Both the position numbers and the translations under genes were made by a program. Shown piece by piece: positions 49,875-58,473 of a stretch of 64,000 bases of DNA (positions are counted from its first letter, which is position 1; the number at the start of each line of letters is the position of its first letter). The stretch comes from RHKX01 sp035759925 (lineage in GTDB: Bacteria > Actinomycetota > Thermoleophilia > Solirubrobacterales > 70-9): NCBI GenBank assembly GCA_035759925.1, contig DASTTY010000109.1:34142-98141 (forward strand), written 5' to 3'. The notes beneath the pieces were generated by a model. It saw only the letters and a program-made list of their open reading frames with translations, had not been told where the DNA came from and made no database searches.

Positions 49875-50786
49875 ATGCGGGTTCTCGTAACCGGAGCGGG
49901 CGGCATGATCGGGCGGGCGGTCTGCGATGCGCTGCTCGCCCGCGGCGACGCGGTCGTCGGCCTCTCGCGGAGCCCGGAGCGGGCGCGGCAGAGCAACCTG
50001 AAGGTCGAGTGGCATGCCTGGAACCCGACCCTCGAACGGCCGCCCGAGGAGGCGCTCACAGGCGTCGACGCGGTTGTCAACCTGATCGGCGAGCCGATCA
50101 ACCAGCGATGGACCGACGACGCGAAGCAGCGGATCCGCGAGAGCCGGATCACCGCCACCCGGAACCTCGTCACGGCGATGCTCGCGGCCGAGACGCCGCC
50201 CAGGGTCCTCGTCAGCCAGTCGGCGGTCGGCTACTACGGCGATCGCGGCGAGCAGATCGTCGACGAGTCGACTCCGGCCGGCTCGAGCTTCGACGCCCGC
50301 GTCTGCGCCGACTGGGAGGCGGCGGCCGAGGAGGTCGCGAGCGGCGGTGAGATCCGGCTCGTGATCCTCCGCAGCGCCCCGGTCCTGACCGCGGAGGGCG
50401 GCCTGCTCGCCGAGCTGCTGCTGCCGTTCCGGCTCGGGCTCGGCGGACCGATCGCGGGTGGCCGCAACTACATGCCGTGGATCAGCCTCGCCGACGAGGT
50501 CGGACTGATCCTCTGGGCGCTCGACACTCCGGCGGCATCCGGCACCTACAACGCGACCGCGCCGGATCCGATCACGAACCGCGAGTTCTCGAAGGCGCTC
50601 GGCCGCGCTCTGAACCGGCCGGCCATCGTCCCGGTCCCGAAGCTCGCGCTCCGGCTCCGCCTCGGCGCGGAGCTCGCGGAGACGGCGACCGGGAGCCAGC
50701 GCGTCCTCCCGCGCCGCGCCCGCGACGAGGGCTACACCTTCCGCCTTCCCGACATCGACGCCGCCCTCGCCGAAGCGCTCGCCTGA
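49875..50786 (+). CDS. TIGR01777-family epimerase-like protein (303 aa)
   Basis: An atypical SDR: VLVTGAGGMIGRAVCDALL at residue 3, VVNLIGEPINQRWTDDAKQRI near 70, SQSAVGYYGDRGEQIV near 115, and the C-terminal domain ending with RVLPRRARDEGYTFRLPDI. This family is linked to cell division inhibitor SulA-like names and to chlorophyll or NAD-related reactions, but its substrate is generally unknown. ATG 49875 was chosen by domain start. It is probably co-transcribed with the malic enzyme. Confidence 0.9.
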   Translation: MRVLVTGAGGMIGRAVCDALLARGDAVVGLSRSPERARQSNLKVEWHAWNPTLERPPEEALTGVDAVVNLIGEPINQRWTDDAKQRIRESRITATRNLVTAMLAAETPPRVLVSQSAVGYYGDRGEQIVDESTPAGSSFDARVCADWEAAAEEVASGGEIRLVILRSAPVLTAEGGLLAELLLPFRLGLGGPIAGGRNYMPWISLADEVGLILWALDTPAASGTYNATAPDPITNREFSKALGRALNRPAIVPVPKLALRLRLGAELAETATGSQRVLPRRARDEGYTFRLPDIDAALAEALA

Positions 50787-50789
50787 GCG

Positions 50790-51917
50790 TCAGGGGACGC
50801 CGAGCGGCTGCGGCGCGGGCTCGAGCCGCCCTCCTCGTTGCGCGCGGTAGGCGCCGACGCGCCCGAGGGTCGTGTCCCCCGCCTCGTCGATCGAGTAGGT
50901 CCCGAGGGTCGAATCCCGATCCGCCGTCGCGAAGAACGCGTCGACCACCGAGCCGCGGTCGAGGGGATCGTCGGCCCGGTCGATCGAATCGAGGGCGACC
51001 GCCATGGCCTCGTAGCCGTAGGCTGCAAAGCGTCCCGGCGCGCGGCCGTACGCGGACCGGAACCGTTCAGCGAAGTCCCCGGCGGGAAGCTGCGACGGCG
51101 CGAGCGCGCCGGAGACGAGGGTCGAGTCCGGCGGTAGCTCGGTCCGCGGCGGCGCAGCGATGATCTGCGCATCGGCGCCGTAGAGCCGAACGCCCGGTGC
51201 GGCCCCCCGGTCCGCCGGCGCCCCCGGCCGGGGCGAGATGTCGTAGATCGCGTCCGCCGCGGCGCCGGCGGCGATGGCCGGCGCTGCCGAGACCGACTGG
51301 AAGCCGTCCCGAAGCGACTGGCCGTAAGGGCTCTCGGGCCCGGCCAGCGCGACCCGTCCGATGCCCGACGCGTCCGCCAGCGCACCCGCGACGGCCGCTC
51401 CCTGGGCGGTGTCCGCGGGGACGACGCGCCCGAACGTGCGGGTCCCGCTCGGCTGCACCTCGGTCGGGACCTGGTCGCTGCCCGGCGCCTCCCTCGTCAG
51501 GTCGACGGCCGACGCGGCCGGAGAGACCTGCAGCAGCCCGGCCTCGTTGGTGATCGGCAGCGACGTCCGCGTCGTGCCCGAGTCGAGCTCGCCGAGGTAG
51601 GCGATCGCCGTCGAGTCCTCGGTCGCGCGGCGAGCGTTGGCGCCGGCGAGGGCCGCCTCGGAGCCGCCCGGTCCGGCGTCGTCGAGCACCTTCAGCCTCA
51701 CCGCCACTCCGCCCGCCTCGCGGCCGGCGTCGGCGAGCGCAAGCCGCGCACCGTCGGCGATGTCACGGCCGTCGGCCGCGACCGGGCCGCGCAGCGGCGC
51801 GCTCAGGTAGATGCTCAGCTCCGGATCGCCGCTGCCACCGCCGCACCCCGCCGCGAGCGCCCCCGCCGCCACTGCCACGGCGATCGCACCCGATACCCGC
51901 CTCAGCGTCCCCATCAA
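50790..51917 (-). CDS. Orphan ABC substrate-binding lipoprotein, LivK-like (375 aa)
   Basis: A lipoprotein signal (AGALAAGC, Cys at about residue 25) precedes a type I periplasmic-binding fold of the branched-chain amino acid class: LSIYLSAPLRGPVAADG near 35, AIAYLGELDSGTTRTSLPI near 105, RVALAGPESPYGQSLRDGF near 195. Its two lobes and length are normal. No permease or ATPase gene follows, so it must serve a distant transporter or be a sensor. It converges with the TIGR01777 gene, with 3 bp between the stops. Confidence 0.85.
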   Translation of the reverse strand: MMGTLRRVSGAIAVAVAAGALAAGCGGGSGDPELSIYLSAPLRGPVAADGRDIADGARLALADAGREAGGVAVRLKVLDDAGPGGSEAALAGANARRATEDSTAIAYLGELDSGTTRTSLPITNEAGLLQVSPAASAVDLTREAPGSDQVPTEVQPSGTRTFGRVVPADTAQGAAVAGALADASGIGRVALAGPESPYGQSLRDGFQSVSAAPAIAAGAAADAIYDISPRPGAPADRGAAPGVRLYGADAQIIAAPPRTELPPDSTLVSGALAPSQLPAGDFAERFRSAYGRAPGRFAAYGYEAMAVALDSIDRADDPLDRGSVVDAFFATADRDSTLGTYSIDEAGDTTLGRVGAYRAQRGGRLEPAPQPLGVP

Positions 51918-51932
51918 CCGACCCCACTCCGG

Positions 51933-52310
51933 CTATTCGATCGGTCCGGCGCGGAGGCCGATCCGGCCGAGCGTGCCGCGGTGGCGGGAGATGAACGTGT
52001 AGCCGGCCTCGGTCGCCCCCGGGAACCGCCTCATCGCCCGCGCCGGCACATCGCCGCCGGGGATCAGGCGGGCGAGGATCGGCGCCGCGTCGGCACCGGA
52101 GATGACCGTGCCGCCTGGAGTGACGAGGTGGAAGGACGCGAGGCGCAGCTCGGCCGGGACCTCGCCGAGCAGCCGCTCGCCCTCGTCGCTCTGGATCGCC
52201 ACCGGCCGCAGCCGCTCGTCGCGGTCGAGGCGGAGCAGCGTCCGGACCGAGAGCCGGCAGAAGCCGCAATCGCCGTCGTAGAGCAGTGCATGGTCGCGCC
52301 GCGACTCCAT
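51933..52310 (-). CDS. Thiol-disulfide oxidoreductase, DCC family (125 aa)
   Basis: A small protein with the name-giving motif LLYDGDCGFCRLSVRTLL near residue 9 (DGDCxxC) and later SFHLVTPGGTVISGADAAPI near 75. It is the DUF393 family, related to thioredoxin-fold proteins. ATG 52310 has GATAAT 6 bp upstream. It ends 15 bp before the binding-protein gene and may be co-transcribed with it. Confidence 0.88.
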   Translation of the reverse strand: MESRRDHALLYDGDCGFCRLSVRTLLRLDRDERLRPVAIQSDEGERLLGEVPAELRLASFHLVTPGGTVISGADAAPILARLIPGGDVPARAMRRFPGATEAGYTFISRHRGTLGRIGLRAGPIE

Positions 52311-52316
52311 CGTCCG

Positions 52317-52322
52317 ATTATC
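52317..52322 (-). promoter_or_regulatory. -10 hexamer GATAAT (leaderless) for the DCC gene
   Basis: GATAAT on the minus strand ends 6 bp before ATG 52310. It fixes the start; longer readings lie upstream of it. Confidence 0.5.
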
Positions 52323-52350
52323 GCCGTCCCGGCTCGGGCCGGCTCGTCGA

Positions 52351-52356
52351 TAGGGT
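52351..52356 (+). promoter_or_regulatory. -10 hexamer TAGGGT (leaderless) for phosphofructokinase
   Basis: TAGGGT ends 6 bp before ATG 52363. Its -10 is 28 bp from the divergent one of the DCC gene. Confidence 0.55.
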
Positions 52357-52362
52357 CGCGAC

Positions 52363-53397
52363 ATGCGGATCGGGATGCTCACCGCCGGCGGCGACTGCCC
52401 GGGGCTGAACGCCGTGATCCGCGGGGTCACGCGCTCGGCCATCGCCGGCGGCGACGAGGCGGTCGGGATCATGCGCGGCTACCGCGGGCTCGCCGAGAGC
52501 GACTACATGGAGCTCGACCAGCGGACGGTCTCGGGCATCCTCCCGCTCGGCGGGACGATCCTGCGGACGTCGAGCTTCGAGCCGCTGACCGAGAACGCGG
52601 TCGAGCCGGTCGTCGACGCCTTCGACCGCGACGGGCTCGACGCCGTGATCGCGATCGGCGGCGAGCACACCATGGAGATCACCAGGATGCTCCACGAGGA
52701 GCATGGCCTGCCGCTGATCGGCGTCCCGAAGACGATCGACAACGACATCGTCGGCACCGACTTCACGTTCGGCTTCGACACCGCCGTCCACGTCGTCATG
52801 GAGGCGATCGACCGGCTCCACACGACCGCGCAGTCACACGACCGGGTGATGGTCGTCGAGGTGATGGGCCGCAATGCCGGCTGGATCGCGCTCTACGGCG
52901 GCCTCGCCGGCGGTGCCGACGGGATCGTGATCCCGGAGGTCGACACGACCTGCGAGGAGCTCGCCGCGGCCGTGACGCAGCGCCATGATCGCGGCAAGGA
53001 CTTCTCGATCATCGTCGTCGCCGAGGGCGCCAACCTCGCCTTCGCGAGCGGCGAGGTCCGCCACGTCCGCGTCAACGAGGAGACCGACGAGTACGGCTAC
53101 GAGCGGCTCGGTGGGATCGGCGCCGCGCTCAGCAAGGAGCTCGAGCGGATGACCGGATACGAGGCCCGCAACGTCGTCCTCGGCCACATCCAGCGCGGCG
53201 GCAGCCCGACCGCCCACGACCGCATCCTCGCGACCCGCTACGGCGCCCGCGCCTATGAGCTCGCCGCCGCCGGCGAGTTCGGCCGGATGGTCGCATTGCA
53301 CGGCAGCGACATCACCTCGATCCCGCTCAGCGACGTTCGCGGCATCAAGACGGTCGATCTCGAACTGCTCGAGATCGCGAAGCGGTTCTTCGCGTAG
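52363..53397 (+). CDS. pfkA: 6-phosphofructokinase, mixed-substrate (group III) type (344 aa)
   Basis: MLTAGGDCPGLNAVIRG is at the start, the catalytic region is PKTIDNDIVGTD near residue 127, the substrate loop is MGRNAGWIAL near 165, and GHIQRGGSPTAHDR lies near 285. The Lys in PKTIDND marks the actinobacterial group that includes both ATP and PPi enzymes. The phosphoryl-donor loop reads AIGGEHTMEI where ATP enzymes have GGDGS or GGEGT and PPi enzymes have Asp at the fourth position. Here that residue is His, so donor specificity cannot be assigned. Length is normal. Confidence 0.94.
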   Translation: MRIGMLTAGGDCPGLNAVIRGVTRSAIAGGDEAVGIMRGYRGLAESDYMELDQRTVSGILPLGGTILRTSSFEPLTENAVEPVVDAFDRDGLDAVIAIGGEHTMEITRMLHEEHGLPLIGVPKTIDNDIVGTDFTFGFDTAVHVVMEAIDRLHTTAQSHDRVMVVEVMGRNAGWIALYGGLAGGADGIVIPEVDTTCEELAAAVTQRHDRGKDFSIIVVAEGANLAFASGEVRHVRVNEETDEYGYERLGGIGAALSKELERMTGYEARNVVLGHIQRGGSPTAHDRILATRYGARAYELAAAGEFGRMVALHGSDITSIPLSDVRGIKTVDLELLEIAKRFFA

Positions 53398-53409
53398 ACG
53401 GTCGCCCGG

Positions 53410-53586
53410 CTACAACTTCGCAGCAGGCCCGCGCATCCACTCGATCAGCGGATGCCAGGCGCGCAGCAGGGCGCCGATGAAGAGGATCAGCAGGAAGATC
53501 AGGGCGCAGACGGCGCCGCCGAGATCGAGCGCGAAGCCGATCATGAAGGCGAACAGGGCCGCCGCGAGGAATCCGAGCAACTGCAT
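53410..53586 (-). CDS. Small membrane protein behind trpA (58 aa)
   Basis: A 58-residue protein, MQLLGFLAAALFAFMIGFAL at the start, then DLGGAVCALIFLLILFIGAL, and a tail RAWHPLIEWMRGPAAKL. It has two membrane helices and a short basic end. The ATG at 53586 has TAGATT 8 bp upstream, overlapping the trpA stop, which supports expression of its own. It ends 12 bp beyond the convergent phosphofructokinase gene. I recognise no family. Resemblance to small actinobacterial two-helix proteins makes it credible. Confidence 0.65.
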   Translation of the reverse strand: MQLLGFLAAALFAFMIGFALDLGGAVCALIFLLILFIGALLRAWHPLIEWMRGPAAKL

Positions 53587-53594
53587 CGGCGCGA

Positions 53595-53600
53595 AATCTA
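53595..53600 (-). promoter_or_regulatory. -10 hexamer TAGATT (leaderless) for the 58-aa protein
   Basis: TAGATT on the minus strand ends 8 bp before ATG 53586 and overlaps the TAG stop of trpA (53600-53598). Confidence 0.45.
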
Positions 53601-54390
53601 CAGCGCGGTCCGGGTGTCTGCCATGAACCCGGAGACGGCGTCGACCGCTGCGCCGGCGTCCGCGGCATCCGCGACCGCACGGACGAGCCTGGTGCCGATG
53701 ATCACCCCGTCGGCGATCGCGCCGACGGCCGCCGCCTGCTCGGGAGTGCCGATCCCGAACCCGACCGCGGCCGGGGCGTCGGACTCGCGCTTGACCGCCG
53801 CGACCATCTCCCCGAGCTCGGGAGGCAGGTTCGTGCGCTCGCCGGTGACGCCGGCCAGCGAGACGACGTAGGTGAAGCCGACGGCGTCGCGGGCGATCCC
53901 GGCGAGTCGATCGGGCGACGTCGTCGGCGAGACGAAGCCGATCGGAGCGAGCCCGCGCTCGATCAGCGCCGCGGCGACCGACGGGTCCTCCTCGCGCGGC
54001 AGGTCGGGGATGATCGCGCCGGCTGCACCGGCATCGGCAAGCGCCGCTGCGAACCGCTCGGCTCCGAGCGTGAGGACGACGTTCGCATAGACCATCGGCA
54101 GCACCGGAACGCGGTCGGCGACCCGCCCGCAGAGCCCGAGGACGCTCTCGAACCGGGCGCCGCCGGCCAGCGCAGCAGTTCCCGCGGCATGGATCACCGG
54201 CCCGTCTGCGAGCGGATCGGAGTACGGCACCCCGAGCTCGATCAGATCGGCGCCGGTGTCGGCATAGGCTTCGATCACGGCGGCCGAGGTAGCCATGTCC
54301 GGGAAGCCGCCCATCAGGTATGGCATCAGCGCCGCCCGCCCCTCGCCGTTCGCCGCTGCGAACGCCGCAGCGATGCGATCGATCCCGCGC

Positions 54391-54398
<8 letters not shown>
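53598..54398 (-). CDS. trpA: Tryptophan synthase alpha chain (266 aa)
   Basis: A TIM barrel that cleaves indole-3-glycerol phosphate. The catalytic Glu and Asp are in DLIELGVPYSDPLADGP near residue 45. Then MVYANVVL, AGAIIPDLPREED, FTYVVSLAGVTGER, and AAVGFGIGTPEQ near 205. ATG 54398 overlaps trpB by 8 bp. An in-frame ATG further upstream lies over trpB and is rejected. Confidence 0.96.
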
Positions 54399-55595
<1,197 letters not shown>

Positions 55596-55599
<4 letters not shown>

Positions 55600-56300
55600 G
55601 CGTCCCGCCGCCCGTGGGCGACCTCGCGCCGGACCCGTTTGATCGCCCGGCGCCGGTCACGCTCGGCCCGCTGCACCTCTCCGGCGCGGCCCGCGGCCGC
55701 CATGAACGAAGCGATCCGGTTGTGGTCCTTGACGCCGGGGGCGGTCTCGACGCCGCTGCAGACGTCGACTCCCCACGGGTTCGCGGCCGCGATCGCGGCG
55801 CCGACGTTGTCGGCGTTGAGGCCGCCGGCGAGGATCGCCGGGACCCCGCCACGCCGTCCCGCGACGAGCTCCCAGTCGAAGCTCGCCCCGGTGCCGCCGT
55901 GGACGCCCGGGCGATAGGCGTCGAAGAGATGGAAGCCGGTCCGGTAGGCGCGGGCAGCCGTCACCTCCGCCGGAGAGCGGACGCGGAACGCCTTGATCAC
56001 CTTGCAGCCGGTCCGCCTGTGGACCTCGGCGCAGTAGCTCGGCCCCTCCTCGCCGTGGAGCTGGACGAGCGTCAGCTGCTCGCGCTCGGCGGCGTCGACG
56101 ATCTCATCGAGGTGGGCGTTGACGAACACCCCGGCGACCTCGCAGCGCCGCTTCAGGGCAGCGCCGACCTCCTCGGCCAGGCCGGGATCGACGAGCCGTG
56201 GCGACGCGGGGCTGTGGTTGAGCCCGACGGCCCAGGCGCCGGCCGAGACGGCCGCCTCGGCATCGGCCAGCGTTGTGACTCCGCAGATCTTGACCTTCAC
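55596..56300 (-). CDS. trpF: Phosphoribosylanthranilate isomerase (234 aa)
   Basis: VKICGVTTLADAEAAVSAG at residue 2 contains the catalytic Cys. VQLHGEEGPSYCAEV lies near 80, the Asp region is VHGGTGASFDW near 135, and AGGLNADNVGAAI near 155. The C-terminal 30 residues (RDRRRAIKRVRREVAHGRRDA) are a basic extension beyond the usual 205 residues. It starts with GTG 56300, embedded in a perfect palindrome. The stop overlaps trpB. It begins the trpF-trpB-trpA block. Confidence 0.94.
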
Positions 56301-56307
56301 AGGTCAA
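56290..56307. promoter_or_regulatory. Palindrome TTGACCT-N4-AGGTCAA at the trpF start
   Basis: Two 7-bp arms (56290-56296 and 56301-56307) are perfect inverted repeats around TCAC, covering the GTG start codon. It may be an operator, though short palindromes of this size can arise by chance. Confidence 0.35.
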
Positions 56308-56366
56308 AGATCGCACACCGGCTCGCCGCCGCGCCCCGGACCGTGGTGTTTCGGGCGCGGCCGGTC

Positions 56367-57557
56367 TCAGCCCTGGACGCTCGCCGGCCGGTTGCCGAGC
56401 TTGACGGTCACGTCGTGGCTCGAGCCGCCGTTGAGAACGGTCAGGGTGACCGAGTCGCCGGGCTGCTTGGCGTTCACCGCCGCGATCAGGTCCTCCATGC
56501 CGGTGATCGGCTTGCCGTCGATCGCGGTGATGACGTCGCCACCGGCCTTGACCTCGGCACCGGCCATCCCGACGGTCGCGTTGCCGGCCTCGATGCCGGC
56601 ATCCGCAGCGGGCCCGCCCGGCGTGACCTTCTGGACGATGACGCCCTCGTCGACGTCGAGGTTCAGCACCTTCGCAAGCTCCGGGCTCAGGTCGGCACCC
56701 TCGATCCCGAGATAGGCGTGCTCGACCGAGCCGCCGTCGATGATCTGCTGGGCGACGCTCTTGGCGGTGTTGATCGGCACCGCGAAGCCGATCCCGACCG
56801 AGCCGTTGCTGCCGGTGCCGGTCGCGATCTGCGAGTTGATCCCGATCACCCTTCCGCCGGCGTCGATCAGCGGCCCGCCCGAGTTGCCGGGGTTGATCGC
56901 CGCGTCGGTCTGGATGACATCGGAGATCGTGAATCCGTTCGGCGCGCTGATCTGCCGCTGCAGCGCCGAGATGATCCCCGAGGTGACGGTCCGGTCGAGC
57001 CCGTACGGGTTGCCGATCGCGATCGCGCCGTCGCCGACCTTGACCTGGTCGGAGTCGCCGAGCTGGAGCGGCTTGGCGTCGACCTTGCCGGGATCGACGG
57101 AGAGGACGGCGACGTCGCTCGAGTCGTCGACGCCGAGCACCTTCGCCGGGAGCGGCTCGCCGTCGCCGAACTTGACGGTCACCGAGCTCGAGCCGTCGAC
57201 GACGTGGGCGTTGGTGAGCACGTGGCCGTCGCCGTCGATGAGGATCCCGGAGCCGGTCGCGATCCCGCCGCCCGAGGGTCCGCCGAATGGCGTCGCGGGC
57301 GCGGTCGGCTTCTGCTCGGCGGAGATGAAGGCCACTCCCTGCGCGTCCTCCTGGTAGACCTGGTTGACCGTCTGGCCGGTGCTCGAGGCGGGCTCGGTCT
57401 TGGTGATCGGCGTCGCGGCGAGCGGCGCCGAGCCGGAGGAGTTGTCGACGGAGATCAGACCGGTCGCGATCGCGACGATGCCGATGGCGACGGCGACGAT
57501 GCCGCCGAACAGGGCCGATCCGAAGGAGCTGCGGAAGAAGGTTCTGGCTCGGGTCAT
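56367..57557 (-). CDS. HtrA-type membrane serine protease with PDZ domain (396 aa)
   Basis: One N-terminal membrane helix (about residues 15-38, LFGGIVAVAIGIVAIATGL) leads through a Ser/Thr-rich linker to a trypsin-like domain (95-280). The triad is His in VLTNAHVVDG, Asp in DDSSDVAVLSVD and Ser in NPGNSGGPLIDA. A PDZ domain (300-385, AYLGIEGADL, VIVQKVTPGGPAADAGI) follows. It degrades or refolds damaged envelope proteins. ATG 57557 was chosen by the membrane helix. The gene separates trpC from trpF in the tryptophan cluster. Confidence 0.94.
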   Translation of the reverse strand: MTRARTFFRSSFGSALFGGIVAVAIGIVAIATGLISVDNSSGSAPLAATPITKTEPASSTGQTVNQVYQEDAQGVAFISAEQKPTAPATPFGGPSGGGIATGSGILIDGDGHVLTNAHVVDGSSSVTVKFGDGEPLPAKVLGVDDSSDVAVLSVDPGKVDAKPLQLGDSDQVKVGDGAIAIGNPYGLDRTVTSGIISALQRQISAPNGFTISDVIQTDAAINPGNSGGPLIDAGGRVIGINSQIATGTGSNGSVGIGFAVPINTAKSVAQQIIDGGSVEHAYLGIEGADLSPELAKVLNLDVDEGVIVQKVTPGGPAADAGIEAGNATVGMAGAEVKAGGDVITAIDGKPITGMEDLIAAVNAKQPGDSVTLTVLNGGSSHDVTVKLGNRPASVQG

Positions 57558-57592
57558 AGCCGCGCCATGATCGGCGACGACCCTCAGCGGCC

Positions 57593-57625
57593 GCTGAACG
57601 AGTGCTGAACGGTCGCTAAGACTTT
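57593..57625. promoter_or_regulatory. Three direct repeats with 11-bp period upstream of htrA
   Basis: GCTGAACGAGT (57593), GCTGAACGGTC (57604) and a degenerate GCTAAGACTTT (57615) follow at exactly 11 bp. On the minus strand they read as GTTCAGC units, similar to PHO-box-type sites of OmpR/PhoP-family regulators. They lie 36-68 bp before the HtrA start codon. Confidence 0.5.
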
Positions 57626-57645
57626 CCGCAGTTGCAGCTAAAAAG

Positions 57646-58461
57646 TCAGCGCTCGTCCGAGAACAGGTGCTCGCGCGTCTTCTCCTCATCGGAGACGAGC
57701 GCCCGCACGGCGCCTTCGGGATCGGCGGCGCGCATCAGCGCCTCCCCGATCAGGACGGCGTCGACGCCGATCCGCTCGAGCTCCTCGACCTGCGTCGGGT
57801 CGTCGTAGCCGGACTCGGCGACGACCGTGATCCCGGCCGGGACGTCGGTGATCAGCTCCGGGGTGGTCCCGGTGTCGACGCTGAGGTCGGCGAGGTTGCG
57901 GTTGTTGATCCCGATCACGTCCGGATCGAGTCGCAGCGCACGCTCGAGATCGGCCTCGTCGTGGACCTCGACCAGGCAATCGAGGTCGATCGCGGTCGCC
58001 TCGTCCCAGAGCAGTTGCAGGTCCTCCTCGGCGAGCGCGGCGGCGATCAGCAGCACCGCATCGGCGCCGGCCAGCGAGGCCTCCCAGAGCTGGTACGGAT
58101 CGACGACGAAGTCCTTGCGGAGGATCGGCAGCGCCGAGGCGGCCCGGGCCGCTTCGAGGTCGGCGAGGGACCCGTGGAAGTGCGGCTCGTCGGTGAGCAC
58201 GGATATCGCGGCGGCGCCGCCCCGCTCGTATGCGCCCACGAAGTCGGCTACGTCCGCATCGGGCCGGATCGCCCCGGCCGAGGGGGAGCCGCGCTTGAAC
58301 TCGGCGATGACCGAGAGCCCCGGCTGGACGAGGGCCTCCTTGAAGGGCCGGTGACCGCGGCGGGTGCCGAGCCGGGCACGAAGCTGCTCGCCGGGCACTT
58401 CGGCAATGCGTCTGCGGACGCCGTCGCGCGCCGCGTCGACGAGCTGATCCAACCTGCTCAT
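57646..58461 (-). CDS. trpC: Indole-3-glycerol phosphate synthase (271 aa)
   Basis: Converts CdRP to indole-3-glycerol phosphate. SVIAEFKRGSPSAGAI near residue 50 holds a catalytic Lys, ISVLTDEPHFHGS near 85, LPILRKDFVVDPYQLWEA near 105, and INNRNLADLSVDTGTT near 185. Length is normal. It lies 12 bp after trpD and ends hisIE-trpE-G-D-C. Confidence 0.96.
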   Translation of the reverse strand: MSRLDQLVDAARDGVRRRIAEVPGEQLRARLGTRRGHRPFKEALVQPGLSVIAEFKRGSPSAGAIRPDADVADFVGAYERGGAAAISVLTDEPHFHGSLADLEAARAASALPILRKDFVVDPYQLWEASLAGADAVLLIAAALAEEDLQLLWDEATAIDLDCLVEVHDEADLERALRLDPDVIGINNRNLADLSVDTGTTPELITDVPAGITVVAESGYDDPTQVEELERIGVDAVLIGEALMRAADPEGAVRALVSDEEKTREHLFSDER

Positions 58462-58473
58462 CCGCTCAGCAGG

